From the NCBI RefSeq assembly GCF_009739465.1, contig NZ_WHOM01000055.1:109596-173595 (forward strand): DNA of 64,000 nt. Direction: 5' to 3'. The stretch's first letter is position 1. The number at the start of each line of letters is the position of its first letter. Positions 17,811 to 26,897 of the stretch are shown here, one piece after another. The translations under genes were made by a program, and so were the position numbers. Below the pieces are notes generated by a model. That model made no database searches and had not been told where the DNA came from. It saw only the letters and a program-made list of their open reading frames with translations. Source of the DNA: Streptomyces apocyni (lineage in GTDB: Bacteria > Actinomycetota > Actinomycetes > Streptomycetales > Streptomycetaceae).

Positions 17811-17974
17811 ACGTGGCTTGTCCCGAATGCGTAGCGGAAGTGAAAGTCGCGCAACAGCCCGAGCTCAATGAAATCCTCGAATGCGGAGAATGCGCCGGTG
17901 AACTCGAAGTGATTTCACTGGACCCATTGATGGTCGCGGTGGCGCCTGAGGTCGAGGAGGACTGGGGCGAGTGA
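17807..17974 (+). CDS. lysW: Amino-group carrier protein (LysW-like AmCP)
   Basis: This 55-residue acidic protein has two CxxC pairs (ACPEC and ECGEC) for a structural zinc and ends in the signature EDWGE, the C-terminal Glu on which amino acids are built. It is the scaffold of LysW-type lysine, arginine and secondary-metabolite pathways. Substrates are attached through an isopeptide bond to the terminal Glu and processed by enzymes that grip the acidic surface. The GTG at 17807 overlaps the BtrH-like gene, and its stop overlaps the LysY-like start (GTGA). Its presence in an NRPS cluster defines this as an AmCP-mediated natural-product pathway. Confidence 0.97.
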   Translation: MNVACPECVAEVKVAQQPELNEILECGECAGELEVISLDPLMVAVAPEVEEDWGE

Positions 17975-18993
17975 TCCGGGTCGGGATCGTAGGCGGTGCC
18001 GGCTATATCGGAGGAGAACTGCTGCGTCTCCTGTCCGGGCATGCGGAAGTAGAGATCGCGGCGGTCACCTCGTCCCGACTGAGCGGTCGGCGCGTGGACG
18101 GCAGCCACCCGAATCTGCGGGGCAGAACCGGCCTCGTCTACCTCCCGCCAGAGGAACTGCCCGAGTGCGACGCGCTGTTCCTTACCAGCTCAACCGTGGC
18201 GGACCGGGATCAGTGGGCCGCGCTGACGGCCCGGGGCAAGGTCGTCTACGACCTCAGCCCCGATCTGCGACTCGCCGATCCCGCCGTCTACCGCCGTCAC
18301 TACGGCGAGCATCCGGCGCCCGACCTGCTCGGCAGCGCGGTCGTCGGACTGCCCGAGCTGTACCGTGCGCAGCTGAGCACGGCGGATCTGGTCAGTGTCC
18401 CCGGCTGTATGGCCACGGCGTCGATCCTGGCGCTGCGGCCGCTGAGCGAGGCGGGACTCCTGGAGCCGGCGGTCACCGTCGACGGCCGGGTCGGCTCCAG
18501 CGGATCGGGTGCTTCGGCCGGTGAGATGAACCTGCACGCCGAACGAAGCGGCGTGCTCCGGGTGTTCGCCCCGTTGAACCATCGGCACCAGGCCGAGATC
18601 GCCCAGGCCACCGGCCTCGACGTGATGATGACCGCCACCGGTGTGGACGCCGTGCGCGGGGTCCAGGTCCTGTGCCACGCCAAGTTGGTTGAGCCCATCC
18701 CGGAGCAGGAGGTGCGGCGGCTCTACCGCGCGGTGTACGGCGCTGAGCCGCACGTCCGCGTCATCGCCCAGAAGCGGGGTAACTACCGGCTGCCCGAGCC
18801 GAAGATCCTGCTCGGCTCCAACTACTGCGACGTCGGCTTCGCCATGGACCCGGAGACTCGCCGGGTGCTGCTGTGCGGGGCGCTCGACAACCTCGTCAAG
18901 GGAGGCGCGGGCAATGCCATCCAGTGCCTCAACATCCGGATGGGCTGGGACGAGTCACTCGGGCTCGACTTCCCCGGCCTGCACCCGATCTGA
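17971..18993 (+). CDS. lysY: LysY/ArgC-like N-acyl-gamma-glutamyl-phosphate reductase acting on the carrier protein
   Basis: This 340-residue NADPH-dependent reductase has the Rossmann motif GIVGGAGYIGGELLRLL, the catalytic Cys in SVPGCMATAS (C146) and PLNHRHQAEI with the active-site His. It reduces the acyl-phosphate made by LysZ on the carrier-bound glutamate to the semialdehyde, which the transketolase then extends. It is an ArgC relative, but the direct junction with the AmCP gene points to AmCP-Glu phosphate as substrate. Motifs and length are intact. Confidence 0.93.
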   Translation: MIRVGIVGGAGYIGGELLRLLSGHAEVEIAAVTSSRLSGRRVDGSHPNLRGRTGLVYLPPEELPECDALFLTSSTVADRDQWAALTARGKVVYDLSPDLRLADPAVYRRHYGEHPAPDLLGSAVVGLPELYRAQLSTADLVSVPGCMATASILALRPLSEAGLLEPAVTVDGRVGSSGSGASAGEMNLHAERSGVLRVFAPLNHRHQAEIAQATGLDVMMTATGVDAVRGVQVLCHAKLVEPIPEQEVRRLYRAVYGAEPHVRVIAQKRGNYRLPEPKILLGSNYCDVGFAMDPETRRVLLCGALDNLVKGGAGNAIQCLNIRMGWDESLGLDFPGLHPI

Positions 18994-19009
18994 GCCCCGG
19001 GGGAGCACC

Positions 19010-20038
19010 GTGACCGACGAGATCACCGTGGTCAAGTGCGGCGGCGGACTCTCCGCGTACCGCGAGACCATCTGCCAGGACCTGGCGGCAGCGGCGGCCG
19101 AGGGCCCCGTGGTCCTGGTGCACGGCGGAGCTGCCCAGCTCGACGAACTGGCGGCGCAGCTGGGGGTGGCGCAACGCAGGATCAGCACCCCCAGCGGCTC
19201 GTCCAGCCGCTACACCGATCCCGCCACGCTGGATGTGCTCCTGATGGCCATGGCCGGACGGGTCAAGCCCGCGCTGGTCGCCGCGCTCAGCCGGCACGGC
19301 GCCCGGCCTGTGGGCCTCACCGGCATGGACGCGGGGGTCGTCACCGCCCGCCGCGTCGGCGCCCACAAGGCGGTCCTCGACGGCCGTACCCGGATGATCC
19401 GGGACGACCACAGCGGCCGGATCCACGCCGTCGACCCCGGCCCGCTCCGCCTCCTGCTCGACGCGGGTCTGCTCCCCGTTCTCTCTCCGCCCGCCCTCGG
19501 CGCGGATGGGGAGCCCGTCAACGTGGATGCCGACAGGATCGCGGCGGCGGTGGCCGGGGCGCTAGGCCGTGTCCGCAAAGTCCCGCCTGCCCCGCGACGC
19601 CTGGCACGCACTCTCGCCGCACCGGGCGACGACCCAAGTACATCCAGTACGAGGGCCGACGCCCGGCACGCCGAGAGCACGCACCCGACGCCGCAGGGCC
19701 CGCCCTCTGGGCGGACGACGGGACTTTGCGGACACGACCTAGCCGGACAGCGGGCCGTCCGGCTCGTCCTGCTGACCTCCGCACCCGGTGTGCTGAGGGA
19801 CCCGGAGGACCCTGGTTCCCTGCTGCCCCACCTCATGGTCTCCAGAGACTCCTTGGGGGAGGCCGACAGCCGTGGCGGAATGACGGCGAAGCTCCAGGCA
19901 GCCAGGCAAGCCCTGGACGACGGCGTGGCCGAGGTGGTCGTCGCGGACGGTCGTCTCGCGCACCCGCTGCGCGAGGCGCTGGCCGGAGCCGGTACGCGGA
20001 TAGAGAAAGCAGCGATCGTGGGGAGCGGGAGCGTCTGA
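19010..20038 (+). CDS. lysZ: LysZ/ArgB-like acylglutamate kinase carrying a 59-residue in-frame insertion
   Basis: The kinase phosphorylates the gamma-carboxyl of the carrier-bound glutamate. It shows the amino-acid-kinase motifs VVKCGGGL, VLVHGGAAQL and NVDADRIAAAVAGAL, then VRLVLLTSAPGVLRDPED. Between these last two, residues ~185-243 (Arg/Pro/Thr-rich, starting GRVRKVPPAP) come from an inserted mobile element of 177 bp, which is 59 codons, so the frame is kept. Without it the protein would be 283 residues, normal for the family. The insertion sits between a helix and a strand of the nucleotide-binding half. Activity may be reduced, lost or retained; the sequence cannot say. Its stop overlaps the NRPS start (TGATG). 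Confidence 0.9.
   Translation: MTDEITVVKCGGGLSAYRETICQDLAAAAAEGPVVLVHGGAAQLDELAAQLGVAQRRISTPSGSSSRYTDPATLDVLLMAMAGRVKPALVAALSRHGARPVGLTGMDAGVVTARRVGAHKAVLDGRTRMIRDDHSGRIHAVDPGPLRLLLDAGLLPVLSPPALGADGEPVNVDADRIAAAVAGALGRVRKVPPAPRRLARTLAAPGDDPSTSSTRADARHAESTHPTPQGPPSGRTTGLCGHDLAGQRAVRLVLLTSAPGVLRDPEDPGSLLPHLMVSRDSLGEADSRGGMTAKLQAARQALDDGVAEVVVADGRLAHPLREALAGAGTRIEKAAIVGSGSV
19562..19742. mobile_element. MITE-like non-autonomous element inserted in lysZ, flanked by CTAG duplications
   Basis: The element has 20-bp terminal inverted repeats, GCCGTGTCCGCAAAGTCCCG at 19566-19585 and its complement at 19719-19738, with one mismatch. CTAG lies directly outside both ends (19562-19565 and 19739-19742), consistent with a 4-bp target duplication as in IS5-type elements. 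The core is 173 bp and has no transposase. Removing the core and one CTAG rejoins GCG-CTA-GCC-GGA, restoring an ordinary kinase sequence. The element is open in the lysZ frame. Confidence 0.9.
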
Positions 20039-23000
20039 TGCCGGAACCGTCACGCGGAAAGAGCCTCGCGGAGACCAGGAAGAGCCTCCTGGCCCTGCGT
20101 GAGCGGCAGCGCGCCGGGGTACGGGGCACCGGTGAGCGTGTCGTCCCCGTTGCCCGAGACCGTGACCTGCCGCTCTCCGCGACCCAGCAACGCCTGTGGT
20201 TCCTCGATCAGTTGACGCCGGGGACGGCTGTCTACAACGCCCCGATCGTGCTGTCGCTGCACGCGGCGCTCGACACCGCGGCCCTGGGGCACGCTCTGAC
20301 CGCCCTGGCCGACCGGCACGAGACCCTGCGCACCCGCTACCCTCAACGTGACGGCGTCCCTTACCAGGACATCGTCCCGCCCGGTAGCGCCGTACCCCTG
20401 CCCGTCACGGACCTGACAGGGGTACCTGAGCACGAGGTGCGCGGTTTCGTCCTCGGCCTCGCCCAGGAGCCGTTCGACCTGGAGCACGGCCCCGTGCTGC
20501 GCGCCAACCTGGTCCGCACCGGGGAGCACGACCACATCCTCGTCCTGGCGCTGCACCACATCGCGAGCGACGGCTGGTCTATGCCCCTTCTCGTGGGCGA
20601 ACTGCTGAGTCTCTACGAGGCCGGGACCACCGGTCGGCCGGCCGGACTGCCGGAGCTCGAAGTCCAGTACGCCGACTACGCGGTGTGGCAGCGCGGCCGG
20701 ATGACCGGCGCCGTACTGGACGAGCATCTGACGTACTGGAAGAAGCAGTTGGCGGCGCTGCCCACCTTGGACCTGCCGACCGACCGCCCCCGGCCCGCAG
20801 TCACCTCCGGAGCCGGGGCGGAGACGGACAGGCTGCTCCCGCAGACCGTGCGGGACGGCCTCAACCAGCTGGCCCGCGCCGAGCAGGTCACGCTCCTCAC
20901 GGTGGCCCTCGCGGCGTTCGGGGCGTTGCTCGACCGCTGGACCGGGCAGGACGACATCGTCGTCGGCTCGGTGTTCTCCGGCCGTGAGCGTCCGGAGATC
21001 GAGCCGCTGATCGGCTTCTTCGCCAACACCGTCGTGCTGCGCTGCGACACCTCTGGCGACCCCTCGTTCCGCGAACTGCTCGAGCGGACCAGAGACCGGG
21101 TCATCGGCGCCCACCTCCACCAGAGCCTCCCCTTCGGGCGGCTGGTGGAAGAGCTCGCCCCCGAGCGCGACCCCAGCCGTAACCCCCTCTTCCAGACATC
21201 CTTCACACTCCAGCACTCCGGCGTGGAATCCGCGAGGATCGCCGGTGTCGACGTGAGCGCCTATCCGCTGGCGGGCGACACCGCCCGGTTCGACCTGGCC
21301 GTGCAGCTCACCGAGATCCCCGAAGGGCTCCGGCTCTGGGCGGAGTACTCCACCGACCTGTTCGACGCCGACACGGTCGAGCGGCTCATCGGGCACTATG
21401 CGGCGGTCCTTGAGGCTGTCGTGGCCGACCCTGGGCTACGGGTGAGCGAACTGCCCCTGCTGACCGCCGCAGAGCAGCAACGACTGGCTGTGGCCAGCGG
21501 CAACCCCCAGTCGGTGCCGGAGGGTTGTCTGCACGAGATGTTCGAGGCCGTGGTGGACCGCGCGCCCGAGGCGCCCGCGACCTCCTACGCGGGGGAGCAC
21601 CTCAGCTACCGGCAGCTGGAGGAGCGGGCCAACCAACTCGCGTGGGTGCTGCACGAGTCAGGGGTCGGTCCGGAGACCGTGGTGGGTGTGCTGCTGCGGC
21701 GGGGCCCACAGCTGCCCATGGCGTTCTTCGGGATCCACAAGGCGGGCGGGGCGTATCTTCCGCTCGACCCCGATCACCCTGCGGACCGCTGGGCCACCGT
21801 GCTCACCGAGGCGCGCTGCACGGTCGTGGTCACCACTGAGGACCTGATGGAAGAACTGCCCGACGGGGTCACCGCGATCCGCGTCGACGACCCGGCTCTC
21901 AAGGAACGACCCATCGAGCGGCCGTACTTCGGAGTCCGGCCGGAGAACCTCGCCTATCTCATCTTCACCTCGGGCTCCACCGGCAAGCCCAAGGGTGTCC
22001 AGGTCGAGCATCGCTCCATCGTCAACTTCACCCATGCCAGCATCGACCTGTTCCGGCTTGGGCAGGGGGACCGTGTCCTCCAGTACGCCAACCCGGCCTA
22101 CGACGTCTCCCTGTTCGACTTCTTCAGCTCGCTGTGCGCCGGGGCGCAGCTGGTGCACGCCCCCATCGAGGTGCTCTGGGACGTCGATCGGCTGACCCGG
22201 CTCATGCGGGAGGAACGGGTCACCGTCACCGACCTGCCGCCCGCGGTCCTCGGCCAGCTCGACGAAACGCGGTTCCCCGACCTGCGGGCCCTGTTCGTCG
22301 GGCTGGAGGCGTTCCCCGGGGAGCTGGTGAACCGCTGGAACACCACGGGCCGGGAGTTCCACAACGGCTACGGTCCAACCGAGGCCACCGTGGCCTGCAT
22401 CGACTACCTGTGCCCCGAAGGGCCGTACGAGAGCATGCCGCCGATCGGCACGCCGATGGCCAACTACACGGCGCACGTCATGGACCGCTACGGCAACCCG
22501 GTGCCCGACGGGGTTCCCGGTGAACTGTTCGTCGGCGGCGCGGGAGTGGCCCGAGGGTATGCCCACCAACCCGCGCTGACCGCCGAGCGGTTCCTGCCCG
22601 ACCCCTTCGGACCGCCGGGGGCGCGCCTGTACCGCACGGGCGACCTCGTCGTGCGACGCCGGGACGGGAACCTGACGTTCCTGGGTCGCGCGGACAACCA
22701 GATCAAGATCCGGGGCCTGCGTATCGAGCCCGGCGAGATCGAGCACGCCGTCGCGTCACATGAGGCCGTCACCGAGTCGGTCGTCGTCGCCCGTGGCATG
22801 GGAGCCGCGGCACGCCTGGTCTGCTACTACACCACGGTCCCCGAGGCGGAGGCGGACGGCGCGGCACTGCGCGACCATCTGGTCGACCGGCTGCCGACGC
22901 ATCTGGTACCCGCCGAATTCGTCGCCTTGCCGGAGTTGCCGAGGGCCGCCAGCGGCAAGCTGGACCGGGCCAGGCTGCCGGAGCCCGGCGCCCCGCTGAC

Positions 23001-23307
23001 ACCCCGGGCGGCGCCGCCTTCGACGGAGACCGAGCGGAAGCTCGCGGAGATCTGGCACGAACTGCTCGATCCGAACCTGGACATCGACGTCCACGCGAGC
23101 TTCTTCGCGGTCGGCGGCAACTCCCTCAAGGTCACCCAACTCGCCTCGCGTATCCGCGCGGCCTTCGGCGTGGAGGTGGAACTGCGTCAGCTCTTCGTGC
23201 GCTCCACCATCGCCCAACTCGCCGAGCTGGTCGAGGTCAACGAGCTGGCTGGCGTGCCCGACGACGAACTGGACCATCTGCTAGACCAGTTGGAGGAGTC
23301 CCCGTGA
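20038..23307 (+). CDS. NRPS module C-A-T
   Basis: This 1089-residue single-module NRPS starts with a short charged helical segment (possible docking). The C domain (about 40-470) has active site LHHIASDGWS, with H173/H174 and D178. The A domain (about 500-960) has core A3 TSGSTGKPKG near 644 and A8 IRGLRIEPGEIE. The carrier domain has phosphopantetheine Ser1029 in VGGNSLKVT. A manual reading of the A-domain pocket gives D-V-F-D-F-G-G-V-A; no known substrate was assigned, though the acidic residue at the fourth position could suit a basic side chain. It overlaps lysZ upstream and the dehydrogenase gene downstream (GTGA). The product of the AmCP pathway may be its substrate. Confidence 0.94.
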   Translation: MPEPSRGKSLAETRKSLLALRERQRAGVRGTGERVVPVARDRDLPLSATQQRLWFLDQLTPGTAVYNAPIVLSLHAALDTAALGHALTALADRHETLRTRYPQRDGVPYQDIVPPGSAVPLPVTDLTGVPEHEVRGFVLGLAQEPFDLEHGPVLRANLVRTGEHDHILVLALHHIASDGWSMPLLVGELLSLYEAGTTGRPAGLPELEVQYADYAVWQRGRMTGAVLDEHLTYWKKQLAALPTLDLPTDRPRPAVTSGAGAETDRLLPQTVRDGLNQLARAEQVTLLTVALAAFGALLDRWTGQDDIVVGSVFSGRERPEIEPLIGFFANTVVLRCDTSGDPSFRELLERTRDRVIGAHLHQSLPFGRLVEELAPERDPSRNPLFQTSFTLQHSGVESARIAGVDVSAYPLAGDTARFDLAVQLTEIPEGLRLWAEYSTDLFDADTVERLIGHYAAVLEAVVADPGLRVSELPLLTAAEQQRLAVASGNPQSVPEGCLHEMFEAVVDRAPEAPATSYAGEHLSYRQLEERANQLAWVLHESGVGPETVVGVLLRRGPQLPMAFFGIHKAGGAYLPLDPDHPADRWATVLTEARCTVVVTTEDLMEELPDGVTAIRVDDPALKERPIERPYFGVRPENLAYLIFTSGSTGKPKGVQVEHRSIVNFTHASIDLFRLGQGDRVLQYANPAYDVSLFDFFSSLCAGAQLVHAPIEVLWDVDRLTRLMREERVTVTDLPPAVLGQLDETRFPDLRALFVGLEAFPGELVNRWNTTGREFHNGYGPTEATVACIDYLCPEGPYESMPPIGTPMANYTAHVMDRYGNPVPDGVPGELFVGGAGVARGYAHQPALTAERFLPDPFGPPGARLYRTGDLVVRRRDGNLTFLGRADNQIKIRGLRIEPGEIEHAVASHEAVTESVVVARGMGAAARLVCYYTTVPEAEADGAALRDHLVDRLPTHLVPAEFVALPELPRAASGKLDRARLPEPGAPLTPRAAPPSTETERKLAEIWHELLDPNLDIDVHASFFAVGGNSLKVTQLASRIRAAFGVEVELRQLFVRSTIAQLAELVEVNELAGVPDDELDHLLDQLEESP

Positions 23308-24461
23308 GCCGGACGCCGCTCCGCACGGACCACGAGACCTTCCGCAAGGAGGTGCGCTCCTTCTTCGCCGGCGACCTGGTGCGCCGCGTCCTCGCGGAGG
23401 TGGCCACCTACGCACCCGGCGAGGAACCCGCGAGGCTTGGGGTGTACCACGCGCTCGGGCAGCGCGGCTGGCTGGCCGTCGACTGGCCCGAGGAGTACGG
23501 CGGGCTTGGCCTGAGTCCACGCGAAGCCGCCGTCGTCACCGAGGAGATGACGCTCGCCGGAGTCCCCGACGACGTCCACGTACTCAGCATCGACATCGTC
23601 GGCAAGTTCCTCCTCTCCGCTGGCACGGAACAGCAGAAGCAGCACCACCTGCCCGCACTCGCCCGCGGCGAGCGGGCCGCGAGCGTGCTGTTCACCGAAC
23701 CGGAGGCCGGCTCCGACCTCTCCGCCCTGAGCACCAGGGCAGAACCCGACGGCGATGGCTGGCGCCTGTACGGGACGAAGGTGTTCAACATGAAGTCCCA
23801 GTTCGCGGATGTCGCGCTCTGTGCCGCCCGTACCAGCGACGGGGTGATCGGCATGCACGGCATCACCCTCTTCCTGCTGCCGCTGCGCTCACCCGGCGTG
23901 CACATCGAGCCCGTTCCCAGCATCCAGAACGACCGCTTCAACCTCGTGGTGATCGACGGCGTGCGGCTGACGGCTGCGGACGTCGTCGGAGAAGTCGACG
24001 ACGGCTGGCGGAGCCTGAACGATCTGCTCCAACTGGAACGCACCGGAATCGACTTCCACGGCAAGGCGCGCCGTCTGCTCGATGTGGTGATCAGGCGGGC
24101 CGCCGAGACCGGGCGGCTGGCCGACCCGGTCCACGGGGCCCGGCTGGCAGAGCTCGACGCGCGGCTCCGGGCCAGCCATGCCATGGCCTGGCAGATGGTC
24201 GAGAACCTCGCCACCGGTGCCCCCGATCCGGTGGCCTCGGCCATGTCCAAGTGGTACGCGGGCGAACAGTTCCGCCCCGTCCTGCAGGCGGGCCTGGAGG
24301 TCGACGGCATGGGTGGGGTGCTCACCTCCTGGGACGGTGAGGCGCCCGCGGACGGCGTGCTCGAGGCCAACGTACGCCTCGGTCCGGCTCACCGACTGGC
24401 CTCGGGAACCTCCGAGATCATGCTCTATCTGATCGCGACCAACGGACTGGGTCTGCTGTGA
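23304..24461 (+). CDS. Acyl-CoA dehydrogenase-like flavoprotein, subunit 1
   Basis: This 385-residue protein has the acyl-CoA dehydrogenase fold: LFTEPEAGSDLSAL, the middle beta domain (GTKVFNMKSQFADV) and the C-terminal LASGTSEIMLYLI. Where medium-chain acyl-CoA dehydrogenases have the base Glu in YEGT, this protein has a Ser (ASGT), so the usual base is missing. The companion subunit follows with a 4-bp overlap. It is itself coupled to the C-A-T NRPS gene, which suggests it oxidises an aminoacyl or peptidyl chain on the carrier domain, for example to a dehydro-amino acid. This is inference. Confidence 0.85.
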   Translation: MSRTPLRTDHETFRKEVRSFFAGDLVRRVLAEVATYAPGEEPARLGVYHALGQRGWLAVDWPEEYGGLGLSPREAAVVTEEMTLAGVPDDVHVLSIDIVGKFLLSAGTEQQKQHHLPALARGERAASVLFTEPEAGSDLSALSTRAEPDGDGWRLYGTKVFNMKSQFADVALCAARTSDGVIGMHGITLFLLPLRSPGVHIEPVPSIQNDRFNLVVIDGVRLTAADVVGEVDDGWRSLNDLLQLERTGIDFHGKARRLLDVVIRRAAETGRLADPVHGARLAELDARLRASHAMAWQMVENLATGAPDPVASAMSKWYAGEQFRPVLQAGLEVDGMGGVLTSWDGEAPADGVLEANVRLGPAHRLASGTSEIMLYLIATNGLGLL

Positions 24462-25552
24462 GCCTCACCGAACTCTTCGACGACGAACTCATTCCGGTCC
24501 TGCGCCGCCTCGGTGACCGGCCCAAGGGCGCTGGCCAGGAACCCCCGAGCGCGGCCGACGCGGACGCCCGCGAGCAGGTCTGGGCCGCCCTCGCCGAGCT
24601 GGGCGAACTCCGGCCGCTGCTGCCGGTACGGCTCGGCGGGCCCGCGGACGCCCTGTCCCGACTTGTGGGGACCGCCGAGCTGATGGGCCCGGCACTGTTC
24701 CAGAGCCCGTTCCAGGACACGGTCCTCGCCGCCGCGTTGCTCGCCGCCGACGGGCGCCACGACGCGCTGCTCGACCGGATGGCGGCGGGCACCCGCACCA
24801 TCGCCCTCGCGGTCCGCGAACGCGGCACGGACGAACCCTCGTACCCGCTGCCGCTGGCGACGGATGGCGGTCGGCTCAGCGGCACCCGACGCTTCGTCGC
24901 CTTCGCCGCCGACGTGGACCTGATCCTGGTGGCCGGTGACCGTGAGCACGCGCTGGTCCCGGCCAGAGCCCCGGGCGTGACCCTGCGTCGGCACGACGAG
25001 ATCGGCCGCGGCGACCTCCACCGGGTGATCCTGGAGCGCGCGGAACCCATCCGGGGCGGCCTGCTGCCCCACGGATCGTCGTACGCCGCGGCACTGGCCC
25101 GCGCCCGGGTCGTGCAGGCGGGCTACCTCACCGGAATGGCCCGCGGCGCACTAGAGCTGGCGGTCGAACGCGTCAGGAGCCGCAGCGCCTTCGGGAAGCC
25201 GCTCGCCCAGCACCAGGCACTCGCCCACCGGCTGGCGGCGGCCGCCGCCGAGGCCACCGTAGTGAACAGCTTCGTGCGGTCCGTCGCGCGGGACGCCGAT
25301 GCCGGGCACGACATCGGGCCCACCGCCGCCCAGGCCCTGTTCCTCGCCGCTGACCTGGCCCGTGACGTGACGGCCGAGGCGGTCCACCTGTACGGCGCCG
25401 CCGGACTCACGGAAGAGCAGGACATCTCGGTGTTCCACCGCCGTGCCGCGGTGGACACGCTGCGCTTCGGCAGCCCGACGGCCCTGCGGCGCGAGGTCGC
25501 GGCCCTGCTCGCCGCCCGCCCCCATGGCCTGGGAGATCGACGCGATGAGTGA
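24458..25552 (+). CDS. Acyl-CoA dehydrogenase-like flavoprotein, subunit 2
   Basis: The 364-residue protein is a more divergent member of the same family. It has RSRSAFGKPLAQHQALAHRLA and LYGAAGLTEEQDISVFHRRA near the C-terminus, but weak N-terminal motifs. Paired genes of this kind form alpha2beta2 enzymes, as in bacterial steroid side-chain oxidation, in which FAD and substrate sites are shared between subunits. No canonical catalytic Glu motif is evident in it either. Its end overlaps the start of the M20 peptidase gene, so expression is coupled. Confidence 0.82.
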   Translation: MSLTELFDDELIPVLRRLGDRPKGAGQEPPSAADADAREQVWAALAELGELRPLLPVRLGGPADALSRLVGTAELMGPALFQSPFQDTVLAAALLAADGRHDALLDRMAAGTRTIALAVRERGTDEPSYPLPLATDGGRLSGTRRFVAFAADVDLILVAGDREHALVPARAPGVTLRRHDEIGRGDLHRVILERAEPIRGGLLPHGSSYAAALARARVVQAGYLTGMARGALELAVERVRSRSAFGKPLAQHQALAHRLAAAAAEATVVNSFVRSVARDADAGHDIGPTAAQALFLAADLARDVTAEAVHLYGAAGLTEEQDISVFHRRAAVDTLRFGSPTALRREVAALLAARPHGLGDRRDE

Positions 25553-26885
25553 ACGACTGACGACGGACCCGCTGCCCCTGCTGCGGGACCTCATCCGGAT
25601 CGACACCACCAATCCGCCGGGCAACGAGCGCGCCTGTGTCGAGTACCTCACCGCCCGGCTCGCCCCTCGCGAGGATCTGGCGGTCACGGTCCTCGGACGC
25701 GTCCCGGACCGGCCCAACCTTGTCGTCCGCTTCCCCGGCCGGGGCCTCGCGCCACCGCTGCTGTTGCACGGCCACAGTGACGTCGTCCCCGTCACGGGCC
25801 AGCAGTGGCAGCACCCTCCCTTCGCCGCCGAGCTGATCGACGGCGAGGTGTGGGGCCGCGGCGCCGTGGACATGAAGGGCGGCCTGGCGATGATGCTGAC
25901 CGCCCTCACCCGGCTGCACGAGTCCGGTCAGCGTCCCGCGGGAGACGTGGTACTCGCCGTGGTCGCGGACGAAGAGCACGGCAGCATCAATGGCGCCCGC
26001 TGGCTGACCGCCGAGCATCCCGAGCTGTTCACCGGTATCCGATACGGCATCGGTGAGGAGGGCGGCGCCGGGCTCGACCTGGCGGGCCTGCGCATCCACC
26101 CCGTCGTCGTCGCCGAGAAGCGCGCCTGCTGGTTCCGGGCCACCGTGCGCGGCCCGGGCGGGCATGCCTCCAGGCTCTCCCCGCCGGGCGCGCCCGTGGG
26201 ACGGCTCGGCACGCTGCTGACCCGGCTCACTGGCACCCGGCTCCCGCGTCACCTCGGGCCCGCCGCGGAGCGGATGCTGACCGAGCTGGCCGACGCTCTC
26301 CCACCCCCCTTGGCCACCGCGGTACGCACTCTGCGCGACGACCCGGCCGACGCACCCGCGGGCGGGCTTCCGCAGGCGGCGGCACTGCAACTCGACTCCG
26401 TGTTGCGCAACACCGTGAACCCGACGGTGATCCGGGCCGGAGACAAGATCAACGTGGTGCCGGCCGAGGCGAGCGTGGAGCTGGATGGGCGCATCCTCCC
26501 CGGTGAGCACACCAGGGAGGAGTTCGAGGCCGAGATCCGTTCCCTGATCGGCTCCGATGTCGAGATGCAGCTGCTGGTCGAAGGGCTCGCGGTACGTCAG
26601 CACCGTATCGCCGAGCCGATGTTCGGCGGCTTCTACGAGCAGATCGCGGATCTCACCCGCAAGGCCGACCCCGGGGCCGTGCCGCTGCCGATGATGACAC
26701 CGGCCGCCACGGATGCGGGGTTCTTCGCCCAGCTGGGCATCCGCTGCTACGGCTGGCTGCCGATGAAGCTGCCCGCCGGGGCCGAGCACCGCACCCTCCT
26801 GCACACGGCCGACGAGCGGATGCCCGTGGAGGCGCTGGAGTTCGGCACGTCGCTCCTGACCGAGTTGCTGCGCGACTACCGCTGA
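25545..26885 (+). CDS. Second M20-family metallopeptidase (ArgE/DapE-like)
   Basis: This 446-residue zinc hydrolase shows LLHGHSDVVPV, GRGAVDMKGGLAMML, VADEEHGSINGARW and a dimerisation domain with VRGPGGHASR. These are typical of M20 amidases that remove N-acyl or short peptide groups from amino acids. It differs from the LysK-like enzyme at 9858, so the cluster has two. It may deprotect an N-acetylated intermediate (the GNAT at 15314 could be the acylating partner) or act on a dipeptide; both are guesses. The ATG at 25545 overlaps the dehydrogenase gene by 8 bp. Confidence 0.85.
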   Translation: MSERLTTDPLPLLRDLIRIDTTNPPGNERACVEYLTARLAPREDLAVTVLGRVPDRPNLVVRFPGRGLAPPLLLHGHSDVVPVTGQQWQHPPFAAELIDGEVWGRGAVDMKGGLAMMLTALTRLHESGQRPAGDVVLAVVADEEHGSINGARWLTAEHPELFTGIRYGIGEEGGAGLDLAGLRIHPVVVAEKRACWFRATVRGPGGHASRLSPPGAPVGRLGTLLTRLTGTRLPRHLGPAAERMLTELADALPPPLATAVRTLRDDPADAPAGGLPQAAALQLDSVLRNTVNPTVIRAGDKINVVPAEASVELDGRILPGEHTREEFEAEIRSLIGSDVEMQLLVEGLAVRQHRIAEPMFGGFYEQIADLTRKADPGAVPLPMMTPAATDAGFFAQLGIRCYGWLPMKLPAGAEHRTLLHTADERMPVEALEFGTSLLTELLRDYR

Positions 26886-26897
26886 GCGAGGACACCC

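Noticed and set aside
9118..20038. Primary lysine or arginine biosynthesis operon
   Set aside because: The transketolase pair, DegT-type aminotransferase and overlap with NRPS genes are not part of those pathways.
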